A DNA stretch of 64,000 nucleotides from Pedobacter planticolens (GCF_014172375.1 NZ_WNXD01000001.1:1860001-1924000); one strand, 5' to 3'. Positions 36,601-45,002 are shown, counted from the stretch's first letter. Made by a program: numbers and translations. Notes: generated by a model from the sequence alone, not told the origin.

Positions 36601-38230
36601 TAGCAGCAGTTCCACCAGAGGGCGACCATAAATAGGTATAACCAGCTGTACCACCAGAAGCTGAAACACTTGCCGTCCCAGTTGCGCCACCATTACATAA
36701 TACATCTGTTTTTGATGTTGTAGCAGTTAAAAAAGTAGGTTCGGTAATGGTAACACTTTGTGTAGTTTGACATAGGTTTGCATCTTTTATAGTTACCGTA
36801 TATGTGCCAGCTGCTAGTCCGCTTGCCGTTGCAGCTGTTCCGCCAGATGGTGCCCATACGTATGTATAAGCACCTGTACCTCCTGTAACATTTACTGTTG
36901 CCGAACCATTAGTACCGCCATTGCAACTTACATTAGTTTGGGCACCAGTTGTAGCAATTAAAGCTGAAGGTTCGGTTATAGTAATGTTTTTACTAATTTC
37001 TGAGCCGTTGGCATCTCTAATGGTACAAGTATAAGTACCAGCGCTTAATCCACTTGCATTTGCCGCCGTTCCACCAGATGGCGACCACACGTAGGTATAA
37101 GGAGTAGCCCCACCACTTGCAGTTACTGAAGCTGTTGCGTTACTGCCACCATTACAAGATACATTAGTTTGAGTTGTTGTAGCATCTAGTGTCGCATCGA
37201 TTGTATAGGTAAAAATTTTGGCAGACGGGAGAGCACAGGCTAGCTCATACGTAATAATTATTTGCCCTGTCCCATTTTGAAATCCCTGTGTATGTGTTAC
37301 CGCAGTAGCCAACGAAGCAGTATAACTGCTACCACCACCTCCGCCACCATAAGCTGCGCCACCACCACCATAATAACCACCACCACCACCACCAGAGGCG
37401 GTACCAGCCCCGCCAGCATTACCGCCTACACCTAATATCCCTGCTGTTGCAGGAGAGGTTCCTGCTGCTCCTCCTGCAGATTGAGTTCCTCCTTGCCCTA
37501 CAGCTGTACCTGTTTGATTACCACATTGAAATCCAGTTCCACCAATCAAACCACCACCGACCCCTCCAGGCTCAGCATTCGTACTACAATTATTTCCACC
37601 ACCACCACCACCACCGGCAACAACAATCCTGTCAGTTAATGCCACTCCTCCTATTCTGATATCAGAGGCACCACCACCACTAGGTTGCGCAATACCACCA
37701 CCGCCATTTCCACCGCCATTGTAGCCAATACCCCCTACAAAAATATATAGCGTTTGTCCAGCAGTAACTGGATAGTCAGCCACAACCCTTCCCCCATTCC
37801 CTCCCAAGTCATCTGGTTTTGTACCTGGTTGATTATAAATACCATCTCCCCCTTTTGACCCTCTTACATCTACCTTGATACTTGTAACTCCAGCGGGGAC
37901 AACAAATGTTTGCATTGCCCCTGTATAACTGAATGTCTGATTGGCTTCAAACTTAGGTGTAACCGTTATTGATGCTATTATTGAATTCGTTCCAGCATTT
38001 GTGGCATTAAAAGAAGGAAGATTTCCCGTACCATTTGCCGCCAAACCTATGCCTGGATTAGAATTAGTCCATGAGTAGATTACGTTTGAAGCTGAACTTG
38101 TAAAATTAACAGGAGCTGTAGTGGCTCCATTAATGGCTCTCTCATTTTGAGGCTGATTCATTGGTGGGCATTGTGTATAACCATATTTAGCTACAATACA
38201 TAACACTAAAATCAATAGTAAATTCTTCAT
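33659..38230 (-). CDS. giant SprB-repeat/MBG adhesin with type B T9SS C-terminal domain
   Basis: A 1523-residue secreted surface protein. In order: signal peptide (1-19), a PKD-like segment (about 30-95), a glycine-rich domain (about 100-335, runs of GGGG), seven SprB repeats of about 75 residues (each with a TxxxCNGG start and TGLxAGxYxVxIxDxxxC end), an Ig-like domain (PPGITLATNGVLSGTPTTAG), four MBG-type repeats of which three are near-identical, then a gliding-motility C-terminal domain (LTPNGDGINDFW.., TWDGTYNGNALAEGTYYFVI). The end marks it as a type B T9SS cargo. Likely a surface adhesin or gliding-motility filament. It is cotranscribed with porP/sprF. Confidence 0.93.
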   Translation of the reverse strand: MKNLLLILVLCIVAKYGYTQCPPMNQPQNERAINGATTAPVNFTSSASNVIYSWTNSNPGIGLAANGTGNLPSFNATNAGTNSIIASITVTPKFEANQTFSYTGAMQTFVVPAGVTSIKVDVRGSKGGDGIYNQPGTKPDDLGGNGGRVVADYPVTAGQTLYIFVGGIGYNGGGNGGGGIAQPSGGGASDIRIGGVALTDRIVVAGGGGGGGNNCSTNAEPGGVGGGLIGGTGFQCGNQTGTAVGQGGTQSAGGAAGTSPATAGILGVGGNAGGAGTASGGGGGGYYGGGGAAYGGGGGGSSYTASLATAVTHTQGFQNGTGQIIITYELACALPSAKIFTYTIDATLDATTTQTNVSCNGGSNATASVTASGGATPYTYVWSPSGGTAANASGLSAGTYTCTIRDANGSEISKNITITEPSALIATTGAQTNVSCNGGTNGSATVNVTGGTGAYTYVWAPSGGTAATASGLAAGTYTVTIKDANLCQTTQSVTITEPTFLTATTSKTDVLCNGGATGTASVSASGGTAGYTYLWSPSGGTAATATGLTVGNYSVLITDAKGCITTKNFTINQPAVLTATTSQINATCLSFGQASVTVTGGSGSYTYSWLPSGGSASLATGLTAGNYSVTVTDANGCILTKNFTITSTNTLTATQSQTNVLCNGSNTGTATVVPSGAPGPFTYVWSPSGGNAATATGLSAGNYSVTITSSNGCSIVKNFTITQPSAITATTSQTDVTCNGGTNGSATANPSGGTGAYTYSWAPSGGTVATATGLAAGTYTVTIKDANLCLITKSVTITEPNAIMATTSQTNVTCNGGTNGTATVTPSGGTGSYTYSWAPSGGTGAIASGLSAGTYTVTIKDANLCQTTKTFTLTEPSAVALSGATLSAATVAINYQQTITATGASGTYLYSSTDVLPPGITLATNGVLSGTPTTAGVYNFSIKATDQTCFNTATANFSITVAKGSQSIVFGTIAAKTYGDADFTLGATQSSAGLTITYTAIDPTVVAITGNTAHILKAGSTLITANQTGNSNYENSSVQQSLTITPKALTITATAKNKAYGDVDPTLTFTSTGLVGADATTGSLSRSTGENVGNYVINQNTLSAGANYTITYNAANLTITNKILTITAAAKNKVYGDVDPTLTFTSTGLVGTDVITGNLSRTAGENVGNYSINQGSLSAGANYTITYNAANLTIINKVLTISAAAKNKVYGDADPTLTYVSTGLVGADVITGSLSRTVGENAGNYTINQNTLSAGANYTITYNAANLSISKAALTVTADNKQICQSSGLPTFSLTYAGFKNTDNANSLSTKPTISTTATSNSPSGNYVLTPTGGLATNYTFTYVNGTLTINALPQVSISSSNGNSISKGETLVLTASGGTIYTWSNANGIISGQNSAVLTVRPTESTIYMVTASNASNCSQSQSFSVEVRNDFQAITTPNLLTPNGDGINDFWVVKNIDMYPNNMVTIFNASGKILYTKKGYSNTWDGTYNGNALAEGTYYFVIDFGTDKLKQKGFITLIRQQ

Positions 38231-38278
38231 ATTGGGAACGTTAATTATTGGATATTTTACAATAGATAAAACATAAAT

Positions 38279-38389
38279 CTAAATTTGTGCTACACGGTAA
38301 GAAAAGTACAACCAGATTAAAATCATTAGGCATATTGATACTAGAATGATGATAATGGGAATAATTGGTTTTCCTTTAGGCTTTTGCAT
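38279..38389 (-). CDS. candidate small membrane protein (36 residues)
   Basis: A short frame on the minus strand from ATG at 38389 to TAG at 38279-38281, 49 bases before the adhesin gene. It starts MQKPKGKPIIP, followed by one strongly hydrophobic helix (IIIILVSICLMILIWLYF) and ends SYRVAQI: a positive N-terminus, one helix and a short tail. The composition is that of a real small membrane protein, but there is no family match I can name and no clear ribosome-binding site. Confidence 0.4.
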   Translation of the reverse strand: MQKPKGKPIIPIIIILVSICLMILIWLYFSYRVAQI

Positions 38390-38573
38390 AACCAAATCTG
38401 CATTTAACTAGTAAGCAACACAAGGATTTAGGGCGGACAAAAAAGCGGACAAGGTTAGTTCATTAGCTCAATTGTTCATTGGTTCAATGGTTATTATTCA
38501 AGTTTGAACTGAAAACTGAAACAATTAACTGGAAATTGAAGATTGTTAACTGAGAATTGTAAACTGAAAACTG
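38390..38573. repeat. TTCATTGGTTCA and AACTGAAAACTG runs
   Basis: Holds TTCATTAGCTCAATTGTTCATTGGTTC at about 38460-38487, then degenerate AACTGAAAACTG / GTTAACTG words up to the stop of the TPR gene. Similar AACTGTTAACT words recur at about 40460-40485 after metZ. Confidence 0.5.
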
Positions 38574-40343
38574 TTAACCGTATACTGAATTTAAGCTACA
38601 GATATACTCTTCGAGTGTTTGCCCTTCGGGGATGGCGATACGCTGTTTTAAACGACGTTTGCTTCGGGTAACACTTTCTTTGCTGATCCCCAACATACTG
38701 GCCATTTGTCTATCGCTAAGTTGTAGACAAATTAAGCTGGCCAATCTTTCTTCGGCTGGGTTAATATGGGTAATAAGTGATTCTAAACGAACAAAAAAGC
38801 CAGGATAGGCATTGGAAACCATTTCTTTAAATTTTTCCCATTCTCTATCGGTAACCAGCACATAGTTTAGCAAAGTAGTGCTTATATTTTTTTCTTCTGC
38901 ATCGGTAGCATGAGATTTGAGCGCCTTATTTAAGGAATAAATCAGCCTATCTTTTTCTAAAATATTTTTACTAAAAGCAATTACTTGTTCACGTGCTTCT
39001 AACATTTGCTTTTCGGTTTCTTTTTGCTTTCTCAATTGTTCTTCTTGTCTATAGTTAGCTCGAATACTAGCTCTACTATAAATTAATATTGCAATTATGG
39101 TTAGCAAAATGATACCTATTAAAATAAAATTCCGGAGCAATTTTTCGCGACTAAGTTTGTTATTGGTTTCATCGTAATTACCCTGCAAGTTATCAAAAGC
39201 CATTTGTGAACTTAGTCTATCTAATTTGCTAGCATTAATTTCTGCAGTTTGCTTCTCCTTTAACTTCTGGTAGCGATTATTGTATACTTGTGCGCTATCG
39301 GGTTGACGTAGATATAGGTAACTCTCTGCAATTCCTTTCAACGCACTAATCTGTTCATTTTCATCATTTCCTTTTATAGCATACCGCAAAGCCGATTTCC
39401 ATTTACTATTGGCCAATTCATAATTATAATGCTTAAAATCAACTTCAGCCAATATATTTTGTGCAATGGCAGCATTATTTAGCATCTTATTTTCTATACC
39501 TACATTAAGTTGTTCCTTTACTAAAGGTAAGCCTTGTGCTTCCTTTCCTTGCATTATAAAGGCATGGCCAATATTTCCTCTTGCTATACCCAACCATAAT
39601 TTTTGAAATGCTGGCGAAGGATCAGGCTTTTTAGTAAGCGTGTCAATTATCTGTTGATAAAAATAAATGGAACTGTCGCATTTACCCAATTTGAGGTAAG
39701 AAGCTCCAATCATATCTAATTGAAAAAGATACACTCTGGGATCCCATTTTTTCACGTCTACATTTTTAAAAGTGAGGCATTCTCTACCAAATGAAATGCT
39801 CTCCTTATAGTCTTTAGTATGAAACAGTGCATAACTGATATTAAAGAAACGATTATGTACAAATGAAAAATGTTGGAAGCCAATCTTTCGCTGTAGCTCA
39901 ACTGCTTTTAAATTATACAACAGAAAATTGCTTGGTTTACCCAAATTCAGCTGTGCAAATAATGCATATAATTCTGCTTTAAGTTGATTGTCTTTTAGAC
40001 TATGTGCGATTTCTATTGCTTTAGCCAGCAGGTTATAATCGGCATGGGTTACGGGTTTACCATACTCTTGCCTACCCAAAATATCATACATTAATATTCT
40101 TACTTTCAACCGATCATCTGGATGTTTATCTAGCCAAGCATATAATGCTTTTCTCTTTCTTTGAAATTTACTACTGTCGCTTCTAACCTTTAATTCTTCA
40201 TAGGTTTTTTCAGCGAGATGAGTTTGCGACGTATCTGTTACTTGCCATGCGGTTATTAGGTGCTTTATTTCGATATCTTGTGCTTTTACTTTAAAGAAAA
40301 GTACTTGCATAAAAATAATAGCAATTAAAGAGAGCCGCATCAA
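38574..40343 (-). CDS. TPR membrane protein with C-terminal helix-turn-helix
   Basis: A 589-residue protein: signal peptide (about 1-21), a periplasmic TPR-like region (about 85-370, with SYLKLGKCDSSIYFYQQIID and ESYLYLRQPDSAQVYNNRY), one membrane helix near residue 410 (NFILIGIILLTIIAILIYSR), a coiled-coil stretch rich in Lys/Glu/Gln, and a C-terminal LuxR-type HTH (ERLASLICLQLSDRQMASMLGISKESVTRSKRRLKQR). This Bacteroidota architecture suggests a membrane-tethered transcription regulator. Its place beside the T9SS adhesin operon makes that operon a likely target. Confidence 0.82.
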   Translation of the reverse strand: MMRLSLIAIIFMQVLFFKVKAQDIEIKHLITAWQVTDTSQTHLAEKTYEELKVRSDSSKFQRKRKALYAWLDKHPDDRLKVRILMYDILGRQEYGKPVTHADYNLLAKAIEIAHSLKDNQLKAELYALFAQLNLGKPSNFLLYNLKAVELQRKIGFQHFSFVHNRFFNISYALFHTKDYKESISFGRECLTFKNVDVKKWDPRVYLFQLDMIGASYLKLGKCDSSIYFYQQIIDTLTKKPDPSPAFQKLWLGIARGNIGHAFIMQGKEAQGLPLVKEQLNVGIENKMLNNAAIAQNILAEVDFKHYNYELANSKWKSALRYAIKGNDENEQISALKGIAESYLYLRQPDSAQVYNNRYQKLKEKQTAEINASKLDRLSSQMAFDNLQGNYDETNNKLSREKLLRNFILIGIILLTIIAILIYSRASIRANYRQEEQLRKQKETEKQMLEAREQVIAFSKNILEKDRLIYSLNKALKSHATDAEEKNISTTLLNYVLVTDREWEKFKEMVSNAYPGFFVRLESLITHINPAEERLASLICLQLSDRQMASMLGISKESVTRSKRRLKQRIAIPEGQTLEEYICSLNSVYG

Positions 40344-40412
40344 GAATGTAAATTAGGGATGTTTTACACGAAAATACTGATAAATATCAGTAAACGACAA
40401 GGTGAATACACA

Positions 40413-40445
40413 AAAAAAGAGTAAACTTTTAGGTTTACTCTTTTT
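40413..40445 (-). terminator. terminator after metZ-like gene
   Basis: AAAAAGAGTAAAC pairs with GTTTACTCTTTTT around a short loop. On the minus strand it is followed by a T run. It lies 40 bases after the stop of the gene at 40485-41648. Confidence 0.75.
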
Positions 40446-40484
40446 GCAATTTTGAATTCTAAACTGTTAATTGAGAACTGTTAA

Positions 40485-41648
40485 CTAGGCTAACGCATCT
40501 TCAATATCTTTCAAAATATCATTAATATGTTCTAAACCGATAGAAAGACGAATAGAACCTTGTTCTATACCAACTTCTAAACGTTGTTCTTCTGTTAGTT
40601 TACTGTGTGTACTTGTTGCTGGGTGCGTAGCGATTGAACGCGTATCAGCCAAGTTTGCAGAGATCGAAAACATTTTCAGTCCGTCCATAAATTTACGAGC
40701 GCCATCAATTCCTCCTTGTACCACTATAGTAACAATACCTCCACCTTGTGTCATTTGCTTTTTAGCAATTTCATATTGAGGATGTGATTTTAAGAATGGA
40801 TATTTTACCAATTTAATTTTCGGATGTTTTTCTAAATATTCGGCAACTTTTAAGGCATTCTCGCAATGGCGATCCATACGAACTGCTAACGTTTCTAAGC
40901 TTTTAGATAATATCCAAGCATTAAACGGTGATAAAGATGGTCCACTATGACGAGCAAACGCAATAATATCAGCTATTAAAACTTTACTACCTAAAATAAT
41001 ACCACCAAGCACACGACCTTGTCCGTCAATATATTTTGTTGCCGAGTGAATAGAAATATCAGCGCCTAATTTAATAGGCTGTTGTAAATAAGGAGTTGCA
41101 AAACAGTTATCAACTACAAATAAAACGTTATGTTTTTTTGCTAAACCAGCTAAAAATTCTAAATCAATAATATCAATACCAGGATTTGAAGGTGTTTCTA
41201 CAAAAATCATTTTGGTATTCGGTTTAATCAACCCTTCCCAATCTTGAGGTTTGTCTAAGTCGGCATAATCAAAAGTAACACCCCATTTAGCAAATACAGT
41301 AGTTAATAATTGGTGCGTTGAGCCAAAAACCGAACGACTTGAAACAATATGATCACCGCTTTTTAGAAATGCTCCAAAAGTGGTAAAGATGGAAGCCATT
41401 CCAGTAGCTGTAGCAAAACCATCTTCTGCTCCTTCTAGCAAGCACATTTTTTCTATAAACTCCGAAGTGTTTGGATTAGAATAGCGGCTATAAACGTTTC
41501 CCTTCTTTTCATTAGCAAATAAGGCACGCATCTCTTCAGCATCATCAAATTTATAACTTGAGGTAAGGTAAATAGCTGAAGAATGTTCTTTATGGCTGCT
41601 TCTTTCTATTTGAGAGCGGATTGCAATGGTTTCAAAATTTTCGGACAT
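40485..41648 (-). CDS. metZ: trans-sulfuration PLP enzyme, O-succinylhomoserine sulfhydrylase-like
   Basis: A 387-residue Cys/Met-metabolism PLP enzyme. The PLP lysine is Lys205 in SIHSATKYIDGQGRVLGG, Asp180 (VVDNCFATPYLQQP) contacts the pyridine nitrogen, and YSRYSNPN (53-60) binds the phosphate from the neighbouring subunit. Family members make homocysteine from activated homoserine plus sulfide, or cystathionine from cysteine. The GQGRVLGG and SPFNAWILSKSLETL stretches are typical of MetZ, but MetB/MetY cannot be excluded by eye. With the cbs gene at 5598-6959 it covers sulfur transfer between cysteine and homocysteine. Confidence 0.88.
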   Translation of the reverse strand: MSENFETIAIRSQIERSSHKEHSSAIYLTSSYKFDDAEEMRALFANEKKGNVYSRYSNPNTSEFIEKMCLLEGAEDGFATATGMASIFTTFGAFLKSGDHIVSSRSVFGSTHQLLTTVFAKWGVTFDYADLDKPQDWEGLIKPNTKMIFVETPSNPGIDIIDLEFLAGLAKKHNVLFVVDNCFATPYLQQPIKLGADISIHSATKYIDGQGRVLGGIILGSKVLIADIIAFARHSGPSLSPFNAWILSKSLETLAVRMDRHCENALKVAEYLEKHPKIKLVKYPFLKSHPQYEIAKKQMTQGGGIVTIVVQGGIDGARKFMDGLKMFSISANLADTRSIATHPATSTHSKLTEEQRLEVGIEQGSIRLSIGLEHINDILKDIEDALA

Positions 41649-41719
41649 GATATGGTTTATTTGTTCATTACTATTATTGGTTCAATAGTAATGTCTTTTG
41701 CGTAAAGCAGTTTATTAAT

Positions 41720-42136
41720 CTATTTATTAATTGTATAGGTAAAGTTTATTGTTGCAGAGCGACCTAAAATGTTTGAAACAGAGCAATATTTTTCAAATGT
41801 CATTTGTAAAGCTCGTTCTACTTTTGTTGTGCTTAAATCGCCAAATAAATCAAAGTGAATATTAATTACGTCAAAAATTGGCGGCATTTCTTCGTCTCTT
41901 CTTGTGGCTTTGATACTAATTTTAATATCATTTAAAGGTTCTTTTTGCTTGGTTAACACGTTCACCACATCAATGCCGCTACAACCACCTAAACCAACAA
42001 GCAAAGTTTCCATTGGTCTAAAGCCTTTTCCTTCGCCTCCAATTGCTGGCTTTGCATCTAACTCAACCTTAAATCCAGCTTCGTTACTTGCTTCAAAATT
42101 AAATTTCCCGCTTTTGCGGATTAGATTTATTTCCAT
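41720..42136 (-). CDS. OsmC family protein
   Basis: A 138-residue cytoplasmic protein of the OsmC/Ohr/YhfA fold, many of which reduce organic peroxides with two cysteines. Cys52 lies in LVGLGGCSGIDVVNVLTKQ and Cys118 in FEKYCSVSNILGRSA, the two expected positions. The overall pattern is closer to the YhfA-like OsmC branch than to Ohr. It lies 71 bases after the metZ-like gene's start on the same strand direction, so the two may be linked. Confidence 0.9.
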   Translation of the reverse strand: MEINLIRKSGKFNFEASNEAGFKVELDAKPAIGGEGKGFRPMETLLVGLGGCSGIDVVNVLTKQKEPLNDIKISIKATRRDEEMPPIFDVINIHFDLFGDLSTTKVERALQMTFEKYCSVSNILGRSATINFTYTINK

Positions 42137-42142
42137 TCCTTT

Positions 42143-42172
42143 AGTACAAAGTATTTAGTAATTAGTATTTAG
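42143..42172. repeat. 30-bp AGTACAAAGTATTTAGTA element, copy 1
   Basis: The reverse complement of this 30-base stretch matches 49791-49820 at 29 of 30 positions. Both copies lie just upstream of a gene (OsmC here, HMG-CoA lyase there), in the same orientation relative to that gene. Confidence 0.75.
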
Positions 42173-42212
42173 ATATGAGCCGCTTTGATCTTTCAGCTTT
42201 TATCTTTTTGCT

Positions 42213-43016
42213 TTAAATTCCATAAAAAACCTGATTCTCTTTTTCTAATTCAGAAAGTTGAATTGGTTTTTCGAAAATGGCGAAAACAGATGAACCGCTA
42301 CCACTCATTAGCGCAAATGTAGCACCTGCAGCATAAAGCTTTGTTTTTATTTCGTCAATTTGCGGATATTTTGCAAAAACTGAAGTTTCAAAATCATTCA
42401 CAATCTTATCTCTCCACTCATTCAAAGGCAAATGTATCAATTCTTTTAGGGAAATTAAAGGCTGCTTTACTTTTACATTCGCATAAGCTTCGGCAGTTGA
42501 AACATGCACAGGAGGTTTTACCAACACTATAAAGTAAGCTGATAAATCAATTTCTATATCTTCAAATTCATCGCCTTTGGCAAATGCATAAGCTGGTTTA
42601 TTTTCAATGAAAAAAGCACAATCTGCGCCTAAATTTCTAGCATAGCTTTGCATTTTTTCAATTGACAAACCCAATTTAAACTTATCATTTACGAGTTTAA
42701 TTAAAAATGCTGCATCTGCCGAACCACCGCCTAAACCTGCACCTACTGGAATATTTTTCAATAAAACGATTTGCTGATTTGGCAAATTAAAATCAGTTTG
42801 TAATTGTTTAAATGCTTTTAAGCAAATATTATCATCGGCTTTGCCAGGAATATCAATACCTTTTATAATACAACTGGTTTCTTCAGCATCAATTAATTCT
42901 ACTACATCATATAACTTAACTGGATAAAAAACAGTTTGAAGGTTATGGTAGCCATCATCTCGTTTTTCAGTTAAGAACAAGCCTAAATTTAGTTTAGCGT
43001 TAGCAAATGATAGCAT
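42213..43016 (-). CDS. ispE: 4-diphosphocytidyl-2-C-methyl-D-erythritol kinase
   Basis: Phosphorylates CDP-methylerythritol in the non-mevalonate isoprenoid pathway; 267 residues, a GHMP kinase. Seen: N-terminal AKLNLGLFLTEKRDDGYHNLQTVFYPV (residues 7-33) with substrate-binding Lys8, the ATP loop PVGAGLGGGSADAAF at 90-104, and the C-terminal FALMSGSGSSVFAIFE. The MEP pathway is the expected isoprenoid route in this phylum. It stands alone between OsmC and the divergent thyA gene. Confidence 0.95.
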   Translation of the reverse strand: MLSFANAKLNLGLFLTEKRDDGYHNLQTVFYPVKLYDVVELIDAEETSCIIKGIDIPGKADDNICLKAFKQLQTDFNLPNQQIVLLKNIPVGAGLGGGSADAAFLIKLVNDKFKLGLSIEKMQSYARNLGADCAFFIENKPAYAFAKGDEFEDIEIDLSAYFIVLVKPPVHVSTAEAYANVKVKQPLISLKELIHLPLNEWRDKIVNDFETSVFAKYPQIDEIKTKLYAAGATFALMSGSGSSVFAIFEKPIQLSELEKENQVFYGI

Positions 43017-43188
43017 TATTATTTTTATTTTGTCATCCTGAGCCTGTCAAAGCATAGAATTACGATTTTTGGGTGTGTGATTTGAAAGTAAACCCTATTG
43101 CAAACATACAAATTGTAAATTATTTATAAATAGTTGGAAAAACTCCACAATGTGGAAAAAACATAAAACGTACAGACTTTAAAATTTT

Positions 43189-43196
43189 TAGTTTTG
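43189..43196 (+). promoter_or_regulatory. candidate -7 promoter box for thyA
   Basis: TAGTTTTG fits TAnnTTTG and ends 31 bases before the thyA ATG. A small dyad CCACAATGTGG lies 35 bases further upstream. Confidence 0.4.
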
Positions 43197-43227
43197 TAAT
43201 AGGATTTTTCTTCCTCCTTAAAATAAG

Positions 43228-44022
43228 ATGAAACAATATTTAGATTTAATGCAACATGTGCTAGATCATGGCACACAAAAGCACGACCGCACAGGAACAG
43301 GAACGATTAGTGTTTTTGGTTATCAAATGCGTTTTAATTTGCAAGATGGTTTCCCGATGGTTACGACCAAAAAATTGCACTTAAAATCTATTATACACGA
43401 ATTAATTTGGTTTTTAAGTGGCGATACAAACATTAAGTACTTAAAAGATAATGGTGTAAAAATTTGGGATGAATGGGCGGATGAAAATGGGAACTTAGGC
43501 CCTGTTTATGGTTCGCAATGGCGCAGTTGGCCAAAACCAGATGGAGAGAAAATTGATCAGATTACTCAAATCATCAATACCATAAAGAACAACCCCGATT
43601 CGAGAAGAATAATTGTTTCTGCTTGGAATGTTGCCGAAATAGAAAACATGGCCTTACCTCCTTGCCATGCTTTTTTTCAGTTTTACGTAGCAGACGGCAA
43701 ATTAAGTTGTCAATTATATCAACGCAGTGCGGATATATTTTTAGGCGTACCTTTTAATATTGCTTCTTATGCACTATTAACTATGATGGTAGCACAAGTT
43801 TGCGATTTGCAATATGGCGATTTCATCCACACACTTGGCGATGCGCATTTATACAACAACCATATCGAGCAAGCCAATTTGCAATTGAGTAGAGATACTA
43901 AAGCCTTACCTCAAATGCATATTAATCCGGCCATAAAAAACATCTTCGATTTTAAATTTGAAGATTTTACTTTGGAGAATTACGATCCACATCCACATAT
44001 TAAAGGGGTAGTGGCGGTTTAG
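43228..44022 (+). CDS. thyA: thymidylate synthase
   Basis: Makes dTMP from dUMP with methylene-tetrahydrofolate; 264 residues, the same length as E. coli ThyA. The catalytic Cys146 is in [12 protein letters not shown], the dUMP phosphate-binding Arg pair is in [10 protein letters not shown] (125-134), RTGTG lies at 21-25, and [10 protein letters not shown] is near residue 203. folA, which recycles its dihydrofolate product, follows after one intervening gene, so a folate operon interrupted by an inserted gene is likely. Confidence 0.98.
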   Translation: MKQYLDLMQHVLDHGTQKHDRTGTGTISVFGYQMRFNLQDGFPMVTTKKLHLKSIIHELIWFLSGDTNIKYLKDNGVKIWDEWADENGNLGPVYGSQWRSWPKPDGEKIDQITQIINTIKNNPDSRRIIVSAWNVAEIENMALPPCHAFFQFYVADGKLSCQLYQRSADIFLGVPFNIASYALLTMMVAQVCDLQYGDFIHTLGDAHLYNNHIEQANLQLSRDTKALPQMHINPAIKNIFDFKFEDFTLENYDPHPHIKGVVAV

Positions 44023-44060
44023 TTAGTTCATTAGTATCATTGGTTCATTAGTATAGCTAA
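44022..44060. repeat. TTCATTAGT/TTGGTTCATTAG run
   Basis: AGTTAGTTCATTAGTATCATTGGTTCATTAGTATAG lies right after thyA. Related runs are at 11313-11345, 38460-38487, 44483-44518, 49755-49772 and 54874-55019. Confidence 0.6.
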
Positions 44061-44110
44061 TTGATCATACACAGTTTATATCATCCCTAAGAAGATTTAA
44101 ACAAAAAACA

Positions 44111-44485
44111 ATGAGCTACAATAGAATTGAGGATTTAGAAGTTTATATGCTGGCAGAAGAATTTTCCAATGAGGTTTGGGATGTTGCCGCTAAATGGGAT
44201 TATTTTGCAAAAGACACTGTTGGCAAACAGGTTTATAGGTGTGCTGATTCAATAAGTGCGAACATTGCTGAAGGATATGGTCGCTTCCACTTTAAAGAAA
44301 ACAAAAATTTCTGCTATTATAGCAGAGGATCAATCTTAGAAACTAAATCATTTCTAAGAAAAATGAAACACAGAAGCTTGGTTACAAGTGAAGGATATGA
44401 GAATTTATTCAATAAATTAGAAATTATTCACATCAAGCTTAATGCTTATATAAAGTTTATTGGAAAAAGATCGGTAATCGATTGA
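44111..44485 (+). CDS. four-helix bundle protein (23S rRNA intervening-sequence type)
   Basis: A 124-residue all-helical cytoplasmic protein of the S23 family. Matching features are LEVYMLAEEFSNEVWDVAAKW at the start, the hallmark ADSISANIAEGYGR (about 51-64), and FLRKMKHRSLV with the closing helix. Homologues are found in 23S rRNA intervening sequences and, as Avd, with diversity-generating retroelements; most are free-standing with unknown role. No reverse transcriptase or variable repeat is seen here. It sits between thyA and folA, with TTCATTAG-type runs on both sides. Confidence 0.9.
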   Translation: MSYNRIEDLEVYMLAEEFSNEVWDVAAKWDYFAKDTVGKQVYRCADSISANIAEGYGRFHFKENKNFCYYSRGSILETKSFLRKMKHRSLVTSEGYENLFNKLEIIHIKLNAYIKFIGKRSVID

Positions 44486-44518
44486 ACCAATGAACAATTG
44501 AACTAATGAACCAATGAA
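44483..44518. repeat. ATGAACCAATGAACAATTG run abutting folA start
   Basis: TTGAACCAATGAACAATTGAACTAATGAACCAATGAACA carries three in-phase-looking ATGAAC words; the last supplies the folA ATG at 44514. It is the reverse orientation of the run at 44022-44060. Confidence 0.6.
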
Positions 44519-45002
44519 CAAAGTAACCATAGTAGTAGCCATTTCAGAAAACAATGCCATTGGTAAAGACAACCAATTGTTATGGTATTTACCTGCCGAT
44601 TTAAAGCATTTTAAAGAAATCACCACTGGTGGTACTATCATTATGGGGCGCAAAACTTACGATTCGATAGGCAAACCATTACCTAATAGAAGAAATATTG
44701 TAATTACACGTAAAACAGATTTAGAAATTGCAGGTGTAGAAGTCGTAAATAGTTTACAAGAAGCATTATCACTTTGTGAGCAAGAAAAAGAAGTATTTAT
44801 TATTGGCGGTGCTGAGATTTATAAACATGCTTTAGTATTTACCAATCGGATATATTTAACAACCGTTCATCAAAGTTATGAGGCCGATGCCTTTTTTCCA
44901 GAACTAACTGATAATGAATGGGAAGAAATCAATCAAGAATATAACGAAGCTGACGAAAAAAATAATGTAGCTTACACTTTTTCAACATTAGAACGCAAAT
45001 AG
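44514..45002 (+). CDS. folA: dihydrofolate reductase
   Basis: Reduces dihydrofolate with NADPH; 162 residues. Recognised from VVAISENNAIGKDNQLLWYLPADLKHFKEIT with catalytic Asp29, TGGTIIMGRKTYDSIGKPLPNRRNIVITR (NADPH site) and VFIIGGAEIYKHAL. Start ATG at 44514 is the last of several ATGAAC words in a repeat run; it is chosen because the conserved N-terminus (NKVTIVVAIS) begins there. It completes the thymidylate cycle with thyA upstream. Confidence 0.96.
   Translation: MNKVTIVVAISENNAIGKDNQLLWYLPADLKHFKEITTGGTIIMGRKTYDSIGKPLPNRRNIVITRKTDLEIAGVEVVNSLQEALSLCEQEKEVFIIGGAEIYKHALVFTNRIYLTTVHQSYEADAFFPELTDNEWEEINQEYNEADEKNNVAYTFSTLERK

Noticed and set aside
35353-37659. Several frames inside the adhesin gene in other phases
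   Set aside because: They are by-products of the repetitive SprB, MBG and glycine-rich coding sequence on the minus strand.
44111-44485. Diversity-generating retroelement accessory gene (avd)
   Set aside because: The four-helix bundle is shared with S23-type proteins, and there is no reverse transcriptase or template/variable repeat pair.
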